Shown here piece after piece: positions 37,036 through 46,248 of a stretch of 64,000 bases of DNA. Source of the DNA: CAVSQX01 sp963730225 (GTDB taxonomy: Bacteria > Planctomycetota > Phycisphaerae > Tepidisphaerales > Tepidisphaeraceae). Every line of letters starts with the position of its first letter. Position 1 is the first letter of the stretch. Position numbers and translations under genes: made by a program. The notes under the pieces are model-generated. The model did not search any database, had not been told where the DNA came from, and worked only from the letters and a program-made list of their open reading frames with translations. The stretch lies in the NCBI GenBank assembly GCA_963730225.1, contig CAVSQX010000004.1, forward strand, positions 124,001 to 188,000, in the 5' to 3' direction.

Positions 37036-40029
37036 ATGAATCAACGTAAATCGAGCAAAGAGTGTGTTCTCGGTGCGCTGTCAGCGGCCGTGCTGTCGGC
37101 ATTGCCGGTGATCTCCTCCGCCGCAACCTTCACCTGGAATGGAGGGGACAGCACGTTTGGAACGATGACTACCGGCGACGATTGGGTCGGCGGTTCCTCA
37201 CCCTACACGGCCAGCAGTGGAACGGCAGACCTGGTGTTCGGCTCAACAAACCCACACGGGTTTGCCCCGACGATGAACGGGGCGCTGGATGCTCATTCGC
37301 TCACGTTTAGCTCGGGCGCTTTGTCTTACGATATCGTAACCAATGGCAGCGGGTTTTCAGGTATCCTGACCCTGGAATCCACCGGCCTTACCGACAACGC
37401 CGCCAACGCCGAAACAATTTCCGGCGCAACGGCGGTCTCGCTGAACGCCACCCAACCGTGGACGCTGGCGGGCGGGGCGTTTACCGACAGCACGCCATTA
37501 AATCTCAATACGTCTGCGCTGACGGTGAACACCAGCGTCGCTGCTGCGTCGGCGACGTTCAGCGGCGCGCTGAGTGGAAGCGGCGCTGCCAGCCTTACCA
37601 AATCCGGGCCAGGCTCTCTCCTGCTCTCCGGAAGCGGGAGCAGCAGCATCCCGGCGTTGTCTGTGCAGGGCGGGGCAACGCAGATTTCCTCCGGCACGCT
37701 GACCCTCACCGCGACGGCATCAAGTCCCTTCAACGTTAGCGCTGGCAGTCTCACCATCAACAATAGCGCGACCGTTGACGCCAGCGCCTACACGGGTCAG
37801 GCTGAGATCATCGATGGATCAACCGGAGCGAGCGTTACGGTCAGCGGGGCCGGTAGCCAACTCAAATTTGGTACCTACGCTGAGGTCGGGTACACGAATA
37901 CTGCATCTCTCACGGTTCAGCAGAGTGCATCTGTGACCGCGCCAGCTTCGTCAATTCTCTATGTCGCCATATTCGGCGGCTCGGGCACGATCTCCATTGC
38001 CTCCGGTGGGTCTCTGACCGACCAGACGGTCGTCCTGGGCGATTCTGTCGGCTCCACCGGAACTGTCATCGTCACCGGCAGCGGATCAACATTAACCGGG
38101 ACCGCTGCGATCTACCTCGGCGGGCAATCCGCGGCGGGTGGAACGGGCACATTGAACCTGACCAACGGCGGCAGCGCTGTCACGGGGAAAACAGAATTTG
38201 AAAGCAACACTTCATCGACGAACATCAACGGCGGAACACTGGTCACAGGATCGCTGAGCAGCTTTGCCAGCGGCAGCGGCGCGATCGCCCTGACCGATCC
38301 GGCCGGCGAATACGCGCTGACCATTAATGGATCCTCGGGAACCAGCACGTATTCCGGCTCCATCTCCGGCACCGGAAGCATTTACAAGTCGGGCGGATCG
38401 ACCCAGAATCTTTTCGGCACCAATACATTCACCGGCACGGTCCTGGTCGTAGCCGGCACGCTGAACATGAGCAGCGGTTCCGCCAGCGAGTACGCAAGCA
38501 GCACTGCTGGCACCCTCGAACTCGACTTCGCTAATTTCGGTTCTGCCCCGGTCTATTCCGATATTGGCGGGACAGTCATCTACAACACTCCCACTATTTC
38601 CGGTGGAATCTTAATTGGCAACGGGACGCACAACGTTTCAGCGGTGAATAACTATTATGGCACGACGATCGACAACGGCGTGTCGATTACCCCTGCTAAT
38701 AACGCCCAATTCACCGGTGTGAACAGCGCGGGCAACATCACCAACCCGTCCGGGACAAGTTTCAACTGGGACGGCGGAGCAAACAACGGCGGAAATTTCA
38801 TCATCAGTGGAACCACTGGGGTCGCATCCTGGACCTCTTCGGGAACCGTGCAGGTCAATAACGGCGGCGCTCTCTACGACTTCGATTCGAACCTGGTCCT
38901 GCTGGGCGGTAGCCGAACTTATGTTGGAACCTCATCCGTATCTGGTGGAACCATCGATCTGGCTAACAACGGAGTTACCCTCGAACTCGATGGCGGCTTG
39001 CTGGTCAACTACGGAACCATCACCGGCGGCACCGTCGATGTGAACTTCGGCGGATTGGCAACGGGGACCGGCAGCTATTCCAGCGTGACGGTCAATCCGG
39101 GCGGAACGTATTCGCCGGGCACATATACAGATGCTTCGCCACTGCCGCAAAGCGCGACCAGCTTCGCGGCCATTCAACCGGCGGCGTCGGGCGCGACGAC
39201 GATCAGCACTTCCATCACGGCTAACGCCTCTGCACATTTCACCGTGAACGGGACCGATTCGCTGACGCTCACCAGTCCATTGATCACCAACAACAACGCG
39301 GTGGTTAAACAAGGCACCGGCACCGTTACGCTGCCGGCGTTTTCCACGACATCGTCGCTGACGGTCTCGGCAGGAACGATGAAGCTTGCATCCTCCAGCG
39401 GCGTGTTGCAGGCTGGAACTCTCAGCGTCGCCGGCGGAGCCACGCTGGACATGACCAATGACGACGCCGTTCTGAGCAACACCAGCCTGGCAACGGTCAC
39501 TTCACTGCTGGCAACGGGATACAACGGCGGCCACTGGAACGGAACCGGAATTATTTCCTCCACCGCGGCGGGAACGAACAACACCGCGCTGGGTGTGGAA
39601 CTCAACAGCAACGGGTCGGGCCCGCTGCTCAGCACCTTCGAGGGCCAACCCGTCACCAGCGCCGATGTGCTGATCAAATACACCTACTTCGGCGATGCCA
39701 ATCTCGACGGCGTCGTGAACGGCTCCGATTACACCCTCATCGACAACGGCTTCAACAACAACCTCACCGGCTGGCACAACGGCGACTTCAACTACGACGG
39801 CACCGTGAACGGCGATGATTACACGCTCATCGACAACGCCTTCAACACGCAGGGACCTTCGCTCGCTTCCGCACCCGCGGAGATGGTTGCCGTCGACACC
39901 GATCAGATCGCCGCCCCATCCGCCGCGGCAATTCCCGAGCCCGGTGCGCTGGGTCTTTTCGCCTTCGGCGCCGTTGGTCTGCTGATGCCCCGGCGACGGA
40001 ATCGTCGGCTGGTTTTTCACACCCGCTGA
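37036..40029 (+). CDS. Secreted autotransporter-like beta-repeat protein with dockerin-like and PEP-CTERM ends
   Basis: A 997-residue protein. A signal peptide (residues 1-30, ALSAAVLSALPVISSAA) leads to TFTWNGGDSTFGT, typical of the dockerin/PEP-CTERM planctomycete group. Ser/Gly/Thr-rich beta-strand repeats of autotransporter-associated type make up most of the protein. Near residue 885 come two EF-hand-like units, DANLDGVVNGSDYTLIDNGF and DFNYDGTVNGDDYTLIDNAF, resembling a type I dockerin. The end is a PEP-CTERM tail: IPEPGALGLFAFGAVGL then PRRRNRR. The tail is expected to be recognised by an exosortase-type membrane protease. AGGAG seven bases before the ATG fixes the start. Confidence 0.82.
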   Translation: MNQRKSSKECVLGALSAAVLSALPVISSAATFTWNGGDSTFGTMTTGDDWVGGSSPYTASSGTADLVFGSTNPHGFAPTMNGALDAHSLTFSSGALSYDIVTNGSGFSGILTLESTGLTDNAANAETISGATAVSLNATQPWTLAGGAFTDSTPLNLNTSALTVNTSVAAASATFSGALSGSGAASLTKSGPGSLLLSGSGSSSIPALSVQGGATQISSGTLTLTATASSPFNVSAGSLTINNSATVDASAYTGQAEIIDGSTGASVTVSGAGSQLKFGTYAEVGYTNTASLTVQQSASVTAPASSILYVAIFGGSGTISIASGGSLTDQTVVLGDSVGSTGTVIVTGSGSTLTGTAAIYLGGQSAAGGTGTLNLTNGGSAVTGKTEFESNTSSTNINGGTLVTGSLSSFASGSGAIALTDPAGEYALTINGSSGTSTYSGSISGTGSIYKSGGSTQNLFGTNTFTGTVLVVAGTLNMSSGSASEYASSTAGTLELDFANFGSAPVYSDIGGTVIYNTPTISGGILIGNGTHNVSAVNNYYGTTIDNGVSITPANNAQFTGVNSAGNITNPSGTSFNWDGGANNGGNFIISGTTGVASWTSSGTVQVNNGGALYDFDSNLVLLGGSRTYVGTSSVSGGTIDLANNGVTLELDGGLLVNYGTITGGTVDVNFGGLATGTGSYSSVTVNPGGTYSPGTYTDASPLPQSATSFAAIQPAASGATTISTSITANASAHFTVNGTDSLTLTSPLITNNNAVVKQGTGTVTLPAFSTTSSLTVSAGTMKLASSSGVLQAGTLSVAGGATLDMTNDDAVLSNTSLATVTSLLATGYNGGHWNGTGIISSTAAGTNNTALGVELNSNGSGPLLSTFEGQPVTSADVLIKYTYFGDANLDGVVNGSDYTLIDNGFNNNLTGWHNGDFNYDGTVNGDDYTLIDNAFNTQGPSLASAPAEMVAVDTDQIAAPSAAAIPEPGALGLFAFGAVGLLMPRRRNRRLVFHTR

Positions 40030-40141
40030 CCGTTTCCGTTAGAATACCTCGTCCGGCGCCGCCGTCGTCATTGAGCCCGAGACCTGACGAATCCTCCAAC
40101 TTCCGCCGGCCTCCGGGGGCCGGTGAAAATAACGAGAACCC

Positions 40142-40885
40142 ATGACGCGTGACCAGGTCTTTTCCACAACGGCAGCGCGGGCCAGCGATTTCAAATTCGA
40201 CGAGAAGGTCGCCGCCGCTTTCGACGATATGCTCCTCCGCAGCGTCCCCTTCTATGCCGAGCAGCAGCTCATGATCCAGGAAATCGCCGCCGCGTTTTAC
40301 GTCCCCGGCACCGATGTCTATGACCTGGGTTGCTCCACCGCCACCACGCTGATCAACCTCGCCGCCGCGATCAACGGCACAGCCAAATTCATCGGATACG
40401 ACAACTCACCCGCCATGCTCCAGCGGGCCCGGCAGGCAGTCGAGCAGCGCGGCCTGGGAGACCGCATCGAACTGCGATGTGCCGACCTGAACCTGGAGAC
40501 GCCGCCGCTGCTGATCGCCAACGCCAGCGTCGTCACCATGTGCTGGACGCTGCAATTCATCCGTCCCTTCCGCCGCGACAGTTTGATTCGCACCATTTAT
40601 GATGGCCTGTGCCCGGGCGGCGTTTTGCTCGTGACCGAGAAAATTCTGACCAACAACTCCGACATGAACCGTTTCTTCATCGACTTCTACTACAATTTCA
40701 AGCGGCGCAACGGCTACAGCGACAACGAAATCCTCCGCAAGCGCGAGGCCCTGGAAAACGTGCTCATTCCCTACCGCACCGACGAAAACTACCAGCTGTT
40801 CCGCCGAAACGGGTTCGAGATGGTCGAAACCATCTTCCAATGGTTCAATTTCGCCGCCTTCCTCTGCGCGAAAAAACCGCAATAG
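40142..40885 (+). CDS. cmoA: Carboxy-S-adenosyl-L-methionine synthase CmoA
   Basis: A 247-residue CmoA. VYDLGCSTATTLINLA near residue 60 is the SAM loop; FIGYDNSPAMLQRARQ, MCWTLQFIRPFRRDSLI, FYYNFKRRNGYSDNEILRKR and LENVLIPYRTDENYQLF agree with CmoA along the whole length. CmoA converts SAM and prephenate to carboxy-SAM, which CmoB uses to modify U34 of tRNA. The partner cmoB is not adjacent. A downstream methyltransferase gene follows after a repeat element. Confidence 0.85.
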   Translation: MTRDQVFSTTAARASDFKFDEKVAAAFDDMLLRSVPFYAEQQLMIQEIAAAFYVPGTDVYDLGCSTATTLINLAAAINGTAKFIGYDNSPAMLQRARQAVEQRGLGDRIELRCADLNLETPPLLIANASVVTMCWTLQFIRPFRRDSLIRTIYDGLCPGGVLLVTEKILTNNSDMNRFFIDFYYNFKRRNGYSDNEILRKREALENVLIPYRTDENYQLFRRNGFEMVETIFQWFNFAAFLCAKKPQ

Positions 40886-40899
40886 TTTCGCAAAGAGAT

Positions 40900-41051
40900 T
40901 TCACCACGGAGTACACGGAGAACACCGAGAAAAGCCAAGAAACAATCCTGTTTATCTTCCCTCCACCTCAACGTTGAGCGTTGGGCGTTGAGACTTGAGC
41001 GTTGCATTAATTCTTTCTTCCCCTCCGTGCTCTCCGTGAACTCCGTGGTAA
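40900..41051. repeat. MITE-like element with CACGGAG-rich inverted ends
   Basis: The left end (40900-40929, CACCACGGAGTACACGGAG) matches the inverted right end (41023-41051) over about 29 bases with few mismatches. The core holds iterated GCGTTGAG words. It occupies the gap between cmoA and the next methyltransferase gene and displaces that gene's ribosome binding site. Confidence 0.7.
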
Positions 41052-41065
41052 ATATTCCGTGAGTT

Positions 41066-41827
41066 ATGCCGGACTGGCACATCAACCTCGGCCGCCGCCT
41101 GATCCCCCCGCCCCTTCGCCGCTGGGTGCGCTCGCAGCAGCGGCGATTCGGTTTACAGCGGATACCAGCCGGAACCGTGAACTTCGGCCAGCTTCGCACC
41201 CTCAAACCCATCAGCCGCGTCTTCGGCGTCGATCGCGGCACGCCAATCGACCGCTACTACATCGATCAGTTCCTCTCCGCCCATCAAACCGACATCCGCG
41301 GCGGGGTGCTGGAAATCGGCGACGACCAGTACACCCGCAAGTTCGGAGCCGATCGCGTCCAGAAAAGCGACGTTCTGCATTACGTCGCAGGCAATCCGCT
41401 GGCCACCATCGTCGCCGACCTCACCTGTGCCGATCAAATTCCTTCCGACACCTTCGATTGCATCATCGTGACGCAAACGCTCCAGATGATCTACGAACCC
41501 CGCGCCGCCCTTCGCCATCTGCACCGCATCCTCAAACCCCAGGGCGTGCTGCTCCTCACTTCGCACGGGATCAGCCGCGTCTGTCGCCACGAAGGCATCG
41601 ACGATTGGGGCGAGTACTGGCACTTCACCTCTCAATCCCTTCGCCGCCTGCTCGCCGAATTCTTCCCTTCCCCCAACCTGACGATCCAGGCCCACGGCAA
41701 CGTCCTGGCCGCCATCGCCTTCCTGCACGGCCTCGCCGCCGAAGAACTGACCCGCGAAGAACTCGATTACGCCGACCCAAATTACGAAGTGCTGCTCACC
41801 GCCAGGGCATCTAAGCCGGCCGGATAA
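41066..41827 (+). CDS. SAM-dependent methyltransferase (type 11-like)
   Basis: A 253-residue protein. VLEIGDDQYTRKFG near residue 90 is the SAM loop, followed by DFDCIIVTQTLQMIYEP-like sequence at about 130 (TFDCIIVTQTLQMI) and HRILKPQGVLLLTSHG near 150. The conserved DDWGEYWHFTSQSLRRLL is typical of methyltransferases found near glycosyltransferases in polysaccharide clusters. The substrate is unknown. No Shine-Dalgarno is visible because the repeat element reaches nearly to the ATG. Confidence 0.75.
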   Translation: MPDWHINLGRRLIPPPLRRWVRSQQRRFGLQRIPAGTVNFGQLRTLKPISRVFGVDRGTPIDRYYIDQFLSAHQTDIRGGVLEIGDDQYTRKFGADRVQKSDVLHYVAGNPLATIVADLTCADQIPSDTFDCIIVTQTLQMIYEPRAALRHLHRILKPQGVLLLTSHGISRVCRHEGIDDWGEYWHFTSQSLRRLLAEFFPSPNLTIQAHGNVLAAIAFLHGLAAEELTREELDYADPNYEVLLTARASKPAG

Positions 41828-41950
41828 CAAACCCGCGGCTGGCAGGGATTTTCGCGCTTGAGCCCGCTGCAACACGGCTGACCTATACCAACGACAAAAA
41901 CGAGCGCAACCATCTGCCCCGCAGTAATTTACAACCGTTGCAACAGGCTT

Positions 41951-43351
41951 CTATTTTTTGAAATGTGTTGCATTCTGTTGCATTGGTTGCATCGGTTCCA
42001 TCGACCCGCAAAGCCGATCCATTTCTCTGCCGATCCGATCCACCACCCCGAACCAGTCCCCCGGCGATTCCTGTCGGAACAGCCGCATCGTCGGATACCA
42101 CGGCGTATCCTCCCGCCGCAGCATCCATCGCCAATCCACATTTACCGGAAGCATCACCCACACCGGCTTTCCCATCGCCCCGGCCAGGTGAGCCACGGCC
42201 GTGTCAACTGAAATGATCAAATCCAGATTCGCCACCAGCGCCGCCGTGTCCGCAAAGTCGTTCAAATCCGCCGTCCAGTCGGCAAGTTTCATTCCCCCAG
42301 GCGCGCCGACCGCTTGCGACGATGCCGGACCTTTTTGCAAACTATGGAAATGAACATCTTCCCGCTTGGCCAGCGCAGCCAACTGCTGTAACTGGATCGA
42401 ACGTGCACGATCATTCTCATGCGTCGCTGAACCGGCCCAGACCAGGCCAACTCGCAACTTTCCCGGCGTCGTCGCGATTTTGCTCCCCCACCGCTGCGAC
42501 AAAACCGCCTCGGCCGCCAGGTACGGCGTCCGCGCCCGATCCGCCGGATTAGGCAAACCCAACGTCAGCGGAAGGCTCAGCAGCGGACATTGCACATCCA
42601 CGTTCGGCGTCGGCTGCCCGATTGCCAACACCTGCGATAACCCCGGCATGTCTTGCAGCAATCGAACCAACTCGGCCTGGCATTGCAGCAGAATCTTTCC
42701 GCCGCGAGCGACGACATCTGGAACATAGCGAACGAACTGAATCGTGTCGCCGATGCCCTGTTCCGCGTGCAGCAGAATCGTTCGCCCTGCCAGATCGTCT
42801 CCCTTCCATGGCGGCTCGGGCGAGTGGCGCAATCGCAGCCCTGTCGTGGGCCGCCGACGCCATTCGAATTCTCGCCATCCGTTCTCGAAATCTCCCCGCA
42901 ACAGCAGCAACATTCCCAGACGATTGTGCGCTTCGATGTAATCGGGCTTGAGCCGCAGCGCGGTTCGGCAATGCTCCATCGCTTGGTCGATTTTTCCGTC
43001 GTTCCACAGCGCGACGCTCAGATTGTTGTGCCCCGGTGCGAAATCCGGTTTGAGTTCGACCGCCGTTCGATACGCCGCCGTCGCTTGGGCAAATCGGCCG
43101 ATGCTGTTCAAGGAAATGCCAAGATTGAAATGGAACAGGGCGACTTTCGGATTGATGGCGATGGCCCGCTCGATGAATTCGACCGCCGCACGCGGATTGT
43201 CTCTCTGCCCCGACAGCACGCCCAGCAGATGCAGCGCATCGGCGTTCCGCGGCTGCTGCGCCAAAACCCCAGCGAAGATTTCTTCCGCCTCGGCGAGCCG
43301 TCCGGCCCTTTGATGCTGCACGCCCAGGTCGATCAGTTCCTCTGTTGTCAC
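41951..43351 (-). CDS. TPR protein with GT9/heptosyltransferase-like domain (second copy)
   Basis: A 466-residue paralogue of 12701-14359. About four TPR units (GRLAEAEEIFAGVLAQQPRN, LFHFNLGISLNSIGRFAQA) precede the GT9-like domain: LLHAEQGIGDTIQFVRYVP, LVWAGSATHENDRARSI, VDTAVAHLAGAMGKPVW and WYPTMRLFRQ. The GTG at 43351 lies four bases after the zinc-ribbon gene, so it ends the prmC-side operon. Just after the stop there are iterated TTGCAT words on the plus strand. Confidence 0.8.
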   Translation of the reverse strand: MTTEELIDLGVQHQRAGRLAEAEEIFAGVLAQQPRNADALHLLGVLSGQRDNPRAAVEFIERAIAINPKVALFHFNLGISLNSIGRFAQATAAYRTAVELKPDFAPGHNNLSVALWNDGKIDQAMEHCRTALRLKPDYIEAHNRLGMLLLLRGDFENGWREFEWRRRPTTGLRLRHSPEPPWKGDDLAGRTILLHAEQGIGDTIQFVRYVPDVVARGGKILLQCQAELVRLLQDMPGLSQVLAIGQPTPNVDVQCPLLSLPLTLGLPNPADRARTPYLAAEAVLSQRWGSKIATTPGKLRVGLVWAGSATHENDRARSIQLQQLAALAKREDVHFHSLQKGPASSQAVGAPGGMKLADWTADLNDFADTAALVANLDLIISVDTAVAHLAGAMGKPVWVMLPVNVDWRWMLRREDTPWYPTMRLFRQESPGDWFGVVDRIGREMDRLCGSMEPMQPMQQNATHFKK

Positions 43352-43354
43352 GGC

Positions 43355-43903
43355 TCACGTTCCATCGCGCGATTTTTTTCGCCGGATCGGCCCCGCATCG
43401 AACGCCACATCGGCCCTCGGCACGGATCGCCTCATGCGATAGCGCTTAATGAACCACTGCGGATCGCGGCGATATTCGTCGATGATGCGAAACGAAAACG
43501 GCCGGCCGCACTCGGGGCAAATGTGCCCATCGGGCAGGCCGGTCAGATCGTAGCCGCAGTGAATGCAGAACGGATTGGTGCGTTTTCCCACCGCTTTGCG
43601 AATCGCCGCCGTCGCCAATCCGGCGCCCGCGCCGACGGCGAACAACCCCAGCTTCCAGAATCCGGCGAAAAACACCAGCGGAAACATGTGCATCCACACC
43701 GACGCCCACACCAGCGTCGCCACCGCCAGCACCGCCGCGGCCACCAGAATCCAATGCCAGCCCATGTGCATCCAAACGTCGCGCCAATCCGGCCGCCAGA
43801 ACGGAACGTCCGGATCGAAAATCGGATGGCCCATGTCGCCCGGCGACGCCACCGAAGTTGGCGGAATCACGTCGATTGGATGAGGAGAACTTGAATCCGC
43901 CAT
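43355..43903 (-). CDS. Membrane zinc-ribbon protein with the CGYDLxGLP signature
   Basis: A 182-residue protein with two or three transmembrane helices (WILVAAAVLAVATLVWASVW, then FFAGFWKLGLFAVGAGAGL). The C-terminal ribbon is CIHCGYDLTGLPDGHICPECG. This ribbon is widespread in Phycisphaerae and has no assigned function. The start abuts the stop of prmC directly. Confidence 0.7.
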   Translation of the reverse strand: MADSSSPHPIDVIPPTSVASPGDMGHPIFDPDVPFWRPDWRDVWMHMGWHWILVAAAVLAVATLVWASVWMHMFPLVFFAGFWKLGLFAVGAGAGLATAAIRKAVGKRTNPFCIHCGYDLTGLPDGHICPECGRPFSFRIIDEYRRDPQWFIKRYRMRRSVPRADVAFDAGPIRRKKSRDGT

Positions 43904-44803
43904 TCACGCCTCCTTCCGGCGAGCCAGCATCAGCACTCGGTCTCGGCCGCCATAATCTTTCAGGATGCGAGCCTCTTCAAACTCCGATCGCCCCGCCGCC
44001 ATTTCCCGCGCCGCCGGACCCTGATCGAACGCGATTTCCAGAAAAACGCTTCCACCTGGCCGCAGATGATCGGCGGCTCGATCCAGAATCCTGCGATGCA
44101 ACATCAACCCGTCGATGCCCCCATCCAGCGATGCCAGCGGCTCAAAATTCCGCACGGTCGGCTCCAGGCTATCCAACTGCGTCGTGGCGATGTACGGCGG
44201 ATTGGCGACGATCAGATCAAACGGCCCCGCATCGACCGCGCCGCCAACCGGTTCGTACAGATCGCCCTGCTCGATCCGCACCCGATCTGCCAGGGCCAAC
44301 CGCTCGACATTCCTTCGCGCCACCGCCACAGCCGCCGGGCTGATATCTACGCCCAGCACCGTCGCCGACTTCAGATTCGCCGCGATCGCCGCCGCCACGC
44401 AGCCGCTGCCGGTGCACAAATCCAGAACGCGCGGATTTTCCAACCCGCTTGTGTGTCGCACCGTCTGAAGCACATTTTCCACCAGCGTTTCGGTATCCGG
44501 CCGCGGAATCAGCACATCGCCGTTCACTTCGAATTCCAAATTGAAAAAATGCGCCCGCCCGGTGAGATAAGCGATCGGCTCCTGCTCGGCCGCTCGGCGC
44601 ACCAGTTCCCGATACGCCGCCAATTTCTTCTCGTCGACGACTTTCTGATAATCCGTGTAAAGCTTGATCCGCGCCACGCCCAGCACGTGGGCCAACAGCA
44701 ATTCCGCCGACAGCCGCGGCTGATCCAACCCCTTCTTCTGAAAAAATGCCGGCGTCCATTCCAGGAGGCGCTGAATTGTCCATGTCGAATTAGAGTCGGC
44801 CAT
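43904..44803 (-). CDS. prmC: Release factor glutamine methyltransferase PrmC
   Basis: A 299-residue PrmC/HemK protein. The N-terminal helical domain ends near YQKVVDEKKLAAYREL; IAYLTGRAHFFNLEFEVN, LIPRPDTETLVE, VLDLCTGSGCVAAAIA and the catalytic NPPYIAT follow. It methylates the Gln of the GGQ motif in release factors. prfA is usually adjacent but is not here. The ATG at 44803 is chosen because the upstream part of the frame lacks family resemblance. Confidence 0.92.
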   Translation of the reverse strand: MADSNSTWTIQRLLEWTPAFFQKKGLDQPRLSAELLLAHVLGVARIKLYTDYQKVVDEKKLAAYRELVRRAAEQEPIAYLTGRAHFFNLEFEVNGDVLIPRPDTETLVENVLQTVRHTSGLENPRVLDLCTGSGCVAAAIAANLKSATVLGVDISPAAVAVARRNVERLALADRVRIEQGDLYEPVGGAVDAGPFDLIVANPPYIATTQLDSLEPTVRNFEPLASLDGGIDGLMLHRRILDRAADHLRPGGSVFLEIAFDQGPAAREMAAGRSEFEEARILKDYGGRDRVLMLARRKEA

Positions 44804-44873
44804 CGGAGATTCTGCCGCGTAGCGGACTTCGCCGAGCTCAGTCGAGTCGTCGCCCCGAAGGGGCACGTTCATT

Positions 44874-45524
44874 CTAACCCGAATCCCCCAGACCCTGCTC
44901 ATTGGAATCGGGCTGCCAACTGTAAAACAGCTTGGCGATCGAATCCGACAACTTGGCGATCAACTCGGCATGCATGGCGTCGATTCGATCCGGATCGGCG
45001 CGATTGAACGGCAGCTCGATGGAAATCGGATGGCCCTGGGCGCTGTCCAACGGCCAGCGCGTCTCGCCGCTGGCCACGTCCACCACGCGCACGCGCACCG
45101 ACACTCGACCGGCGATGGCCGACAAGCTCGAATCGCTCTGCACCTGGCACTCGGTCACATCGACATAAACCACCTGCTGCGCGCCCACCGACTGACCCAG
45201 ATCCGGAATACTTTGACTGCGAAACTTCTCCGGATCCGAATCGCGAACCATGATCAGCTTGTCTCGATCGACCAGCGGAACGACCTTGTGCTCTTTAAGC
45301 TCCTGGCCGACTTCCTCGGCAATCAGATCATCGTCGCTTTCATCGGCGCCGGGAATTCGATAGTTCTCCACCAGGACCAGCGTCGGCTGCTTGGGCGGAA
45401 CGTACTGGGCCGGCACGTCGTTGGGCCCAAACACCTGAAACATCGCCGCCCCGCCGGCATCACAGCCGGCCAGCAGCCCCAGGGCACTAAGGATGATGCA
45501 CGATTCGATCAAACGCATGGCCAT
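44874..45524 (-). CDS. Lipoprotein A of a pair, unknown function
   Basis: A 216-residue lipoprotein (lipobox SALGLLAGCDAG, Cys near residue 21). TLVLVENYRIPGADESDDDL and VVYVDVTECQVQSDSS suggest the alternating fold of CsgG/GNA1162-like periplasmic proteins that multimerise at the outer membrane. The family assignment is tentative. It lies six bases after the second lipoprotein gene, so the pair probably acts together. Confidence 0.55.
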   Translation of the reverse strand: MAMRLIESCIILSALGLLAGCDAGGAAMFQVFGPNDVPAQYVPPKQPTLVLVENYRIPGADESDDDLIAEEVGQELKEHKVVPLVDRDKLIMVRDSDPEKFRSQSIPDLGQSVGAQQVVYVDVTECQVQSDSSLSAIAGRVSVRVRVVDVASGETRWPLDSAQGHPISIELPFNRADPDRIDAMHAELIAKLSDSIAKLFYSWQPDSNEQGLGDSG

Positions 45525-45530
45525 TCCGCT

Positions 45531-46229
45531 TCACATGCTTCCCGGATTAGCGCCGCCCGTGTCCTCTTCCACGTGACGATAAAACCGGTTCGTCACGTCG
45601 GTCGTGAACGCATCGAGCGTTCCCTGGTAAATCTTGGCGTCGCTGCCTTCGGGCATCCCTTCCTTGGGGCTGTCTTTGGGAAACACCGTCTTGATTTCGT
45701 CTTCGGTGTAGACCACCTGCGCTTTGCCGTCCTGAATCTCCAGCACCTTCAGGCTGCCGGTAACCGATCCCTTGTACAAATCCAACGACGCATCGGACCG
45801 CGTCGCAAAATCAGAAATCTCGATGTAGATGAGCCGATCGACGTTGAACCGCGCGGCCGTGTCGGTGATCGGCATCGTATCGATTTCCGGATGGTCCTCC
45901 TGATATCGGGCGATCGAGTCGGCTCGCAACGGGAACCGTGCCTGCTCCAGCTCCTTGGGCTTATCGGTGGACTCGATGATTTTGAATTTCTCCTGAAGAC
46001 CCGAAGCCACGTCCAACTGAAGGTACGGAAAATCGCTGCGCACGCCCGGCTCCGTCCAGACCAGAATCGCCACCCGCTCATGGGCCAGCCCGGTGTATTC
46101 GGGCGCAACGTACGTGCCGCCGGCCTGGGCGGCCATGCCGCCGACGCCTTCGATGACATTGCAGCTGGACAACGCCGCCAATGCCGCTAACCAAACGCAA
46201 ACGATCCAGTTACGCGGATGAACTAACAT
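45531..46229 (-). CDS. Lipoprotein B of a pair, GNA1162/CsgG-like
   Basis: A 232-residue lipoprotein from the ATG at 46229 (lipobox LAALAALSSCN). VAILVWTEPGVRSDFPYLQLDVASGL and FNVDRLIYIEISDFATRSDAS have the alternating hydrophobic pattern of the CsgG/GNA1162 group. A longer frame to 46265 overlaps the DUF2752 gene and is not needed. The role is probably in outer-membrane transport or assembly (inference). Confidence 0.55.
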   Translation of the reverse strand: MLVHPRNWIVCVWLAALAALSSCNVIEGVGGMAAQAGGTYVAPEYTGLAHERVAILVWTEPGVRSDFPYLQLDVASGLQEKFKIIESTDKPKELEQARFPLRADSIARYQEDHPEIDTMPITDTAARFNVDRLIYIEISDFATRSDASLDLYKGSVTGSLKVLEIQDGKAQVVYTEDEIKTVFPKDSPKEGMPEGSDAKIYQGTLDAFTTDVTNRFYRHVEEDTGGANPGSM

Positions 46230-46248
46230 ATCGGTGACCGCGCTCCGC

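Noticed and set aside
40897..41241. Short frames giving TTEYTENTE-like and TTEFTESTE-like peptides
   Set aside because: These are translations of the CACGGAG repeat element, a known source of false proteins.
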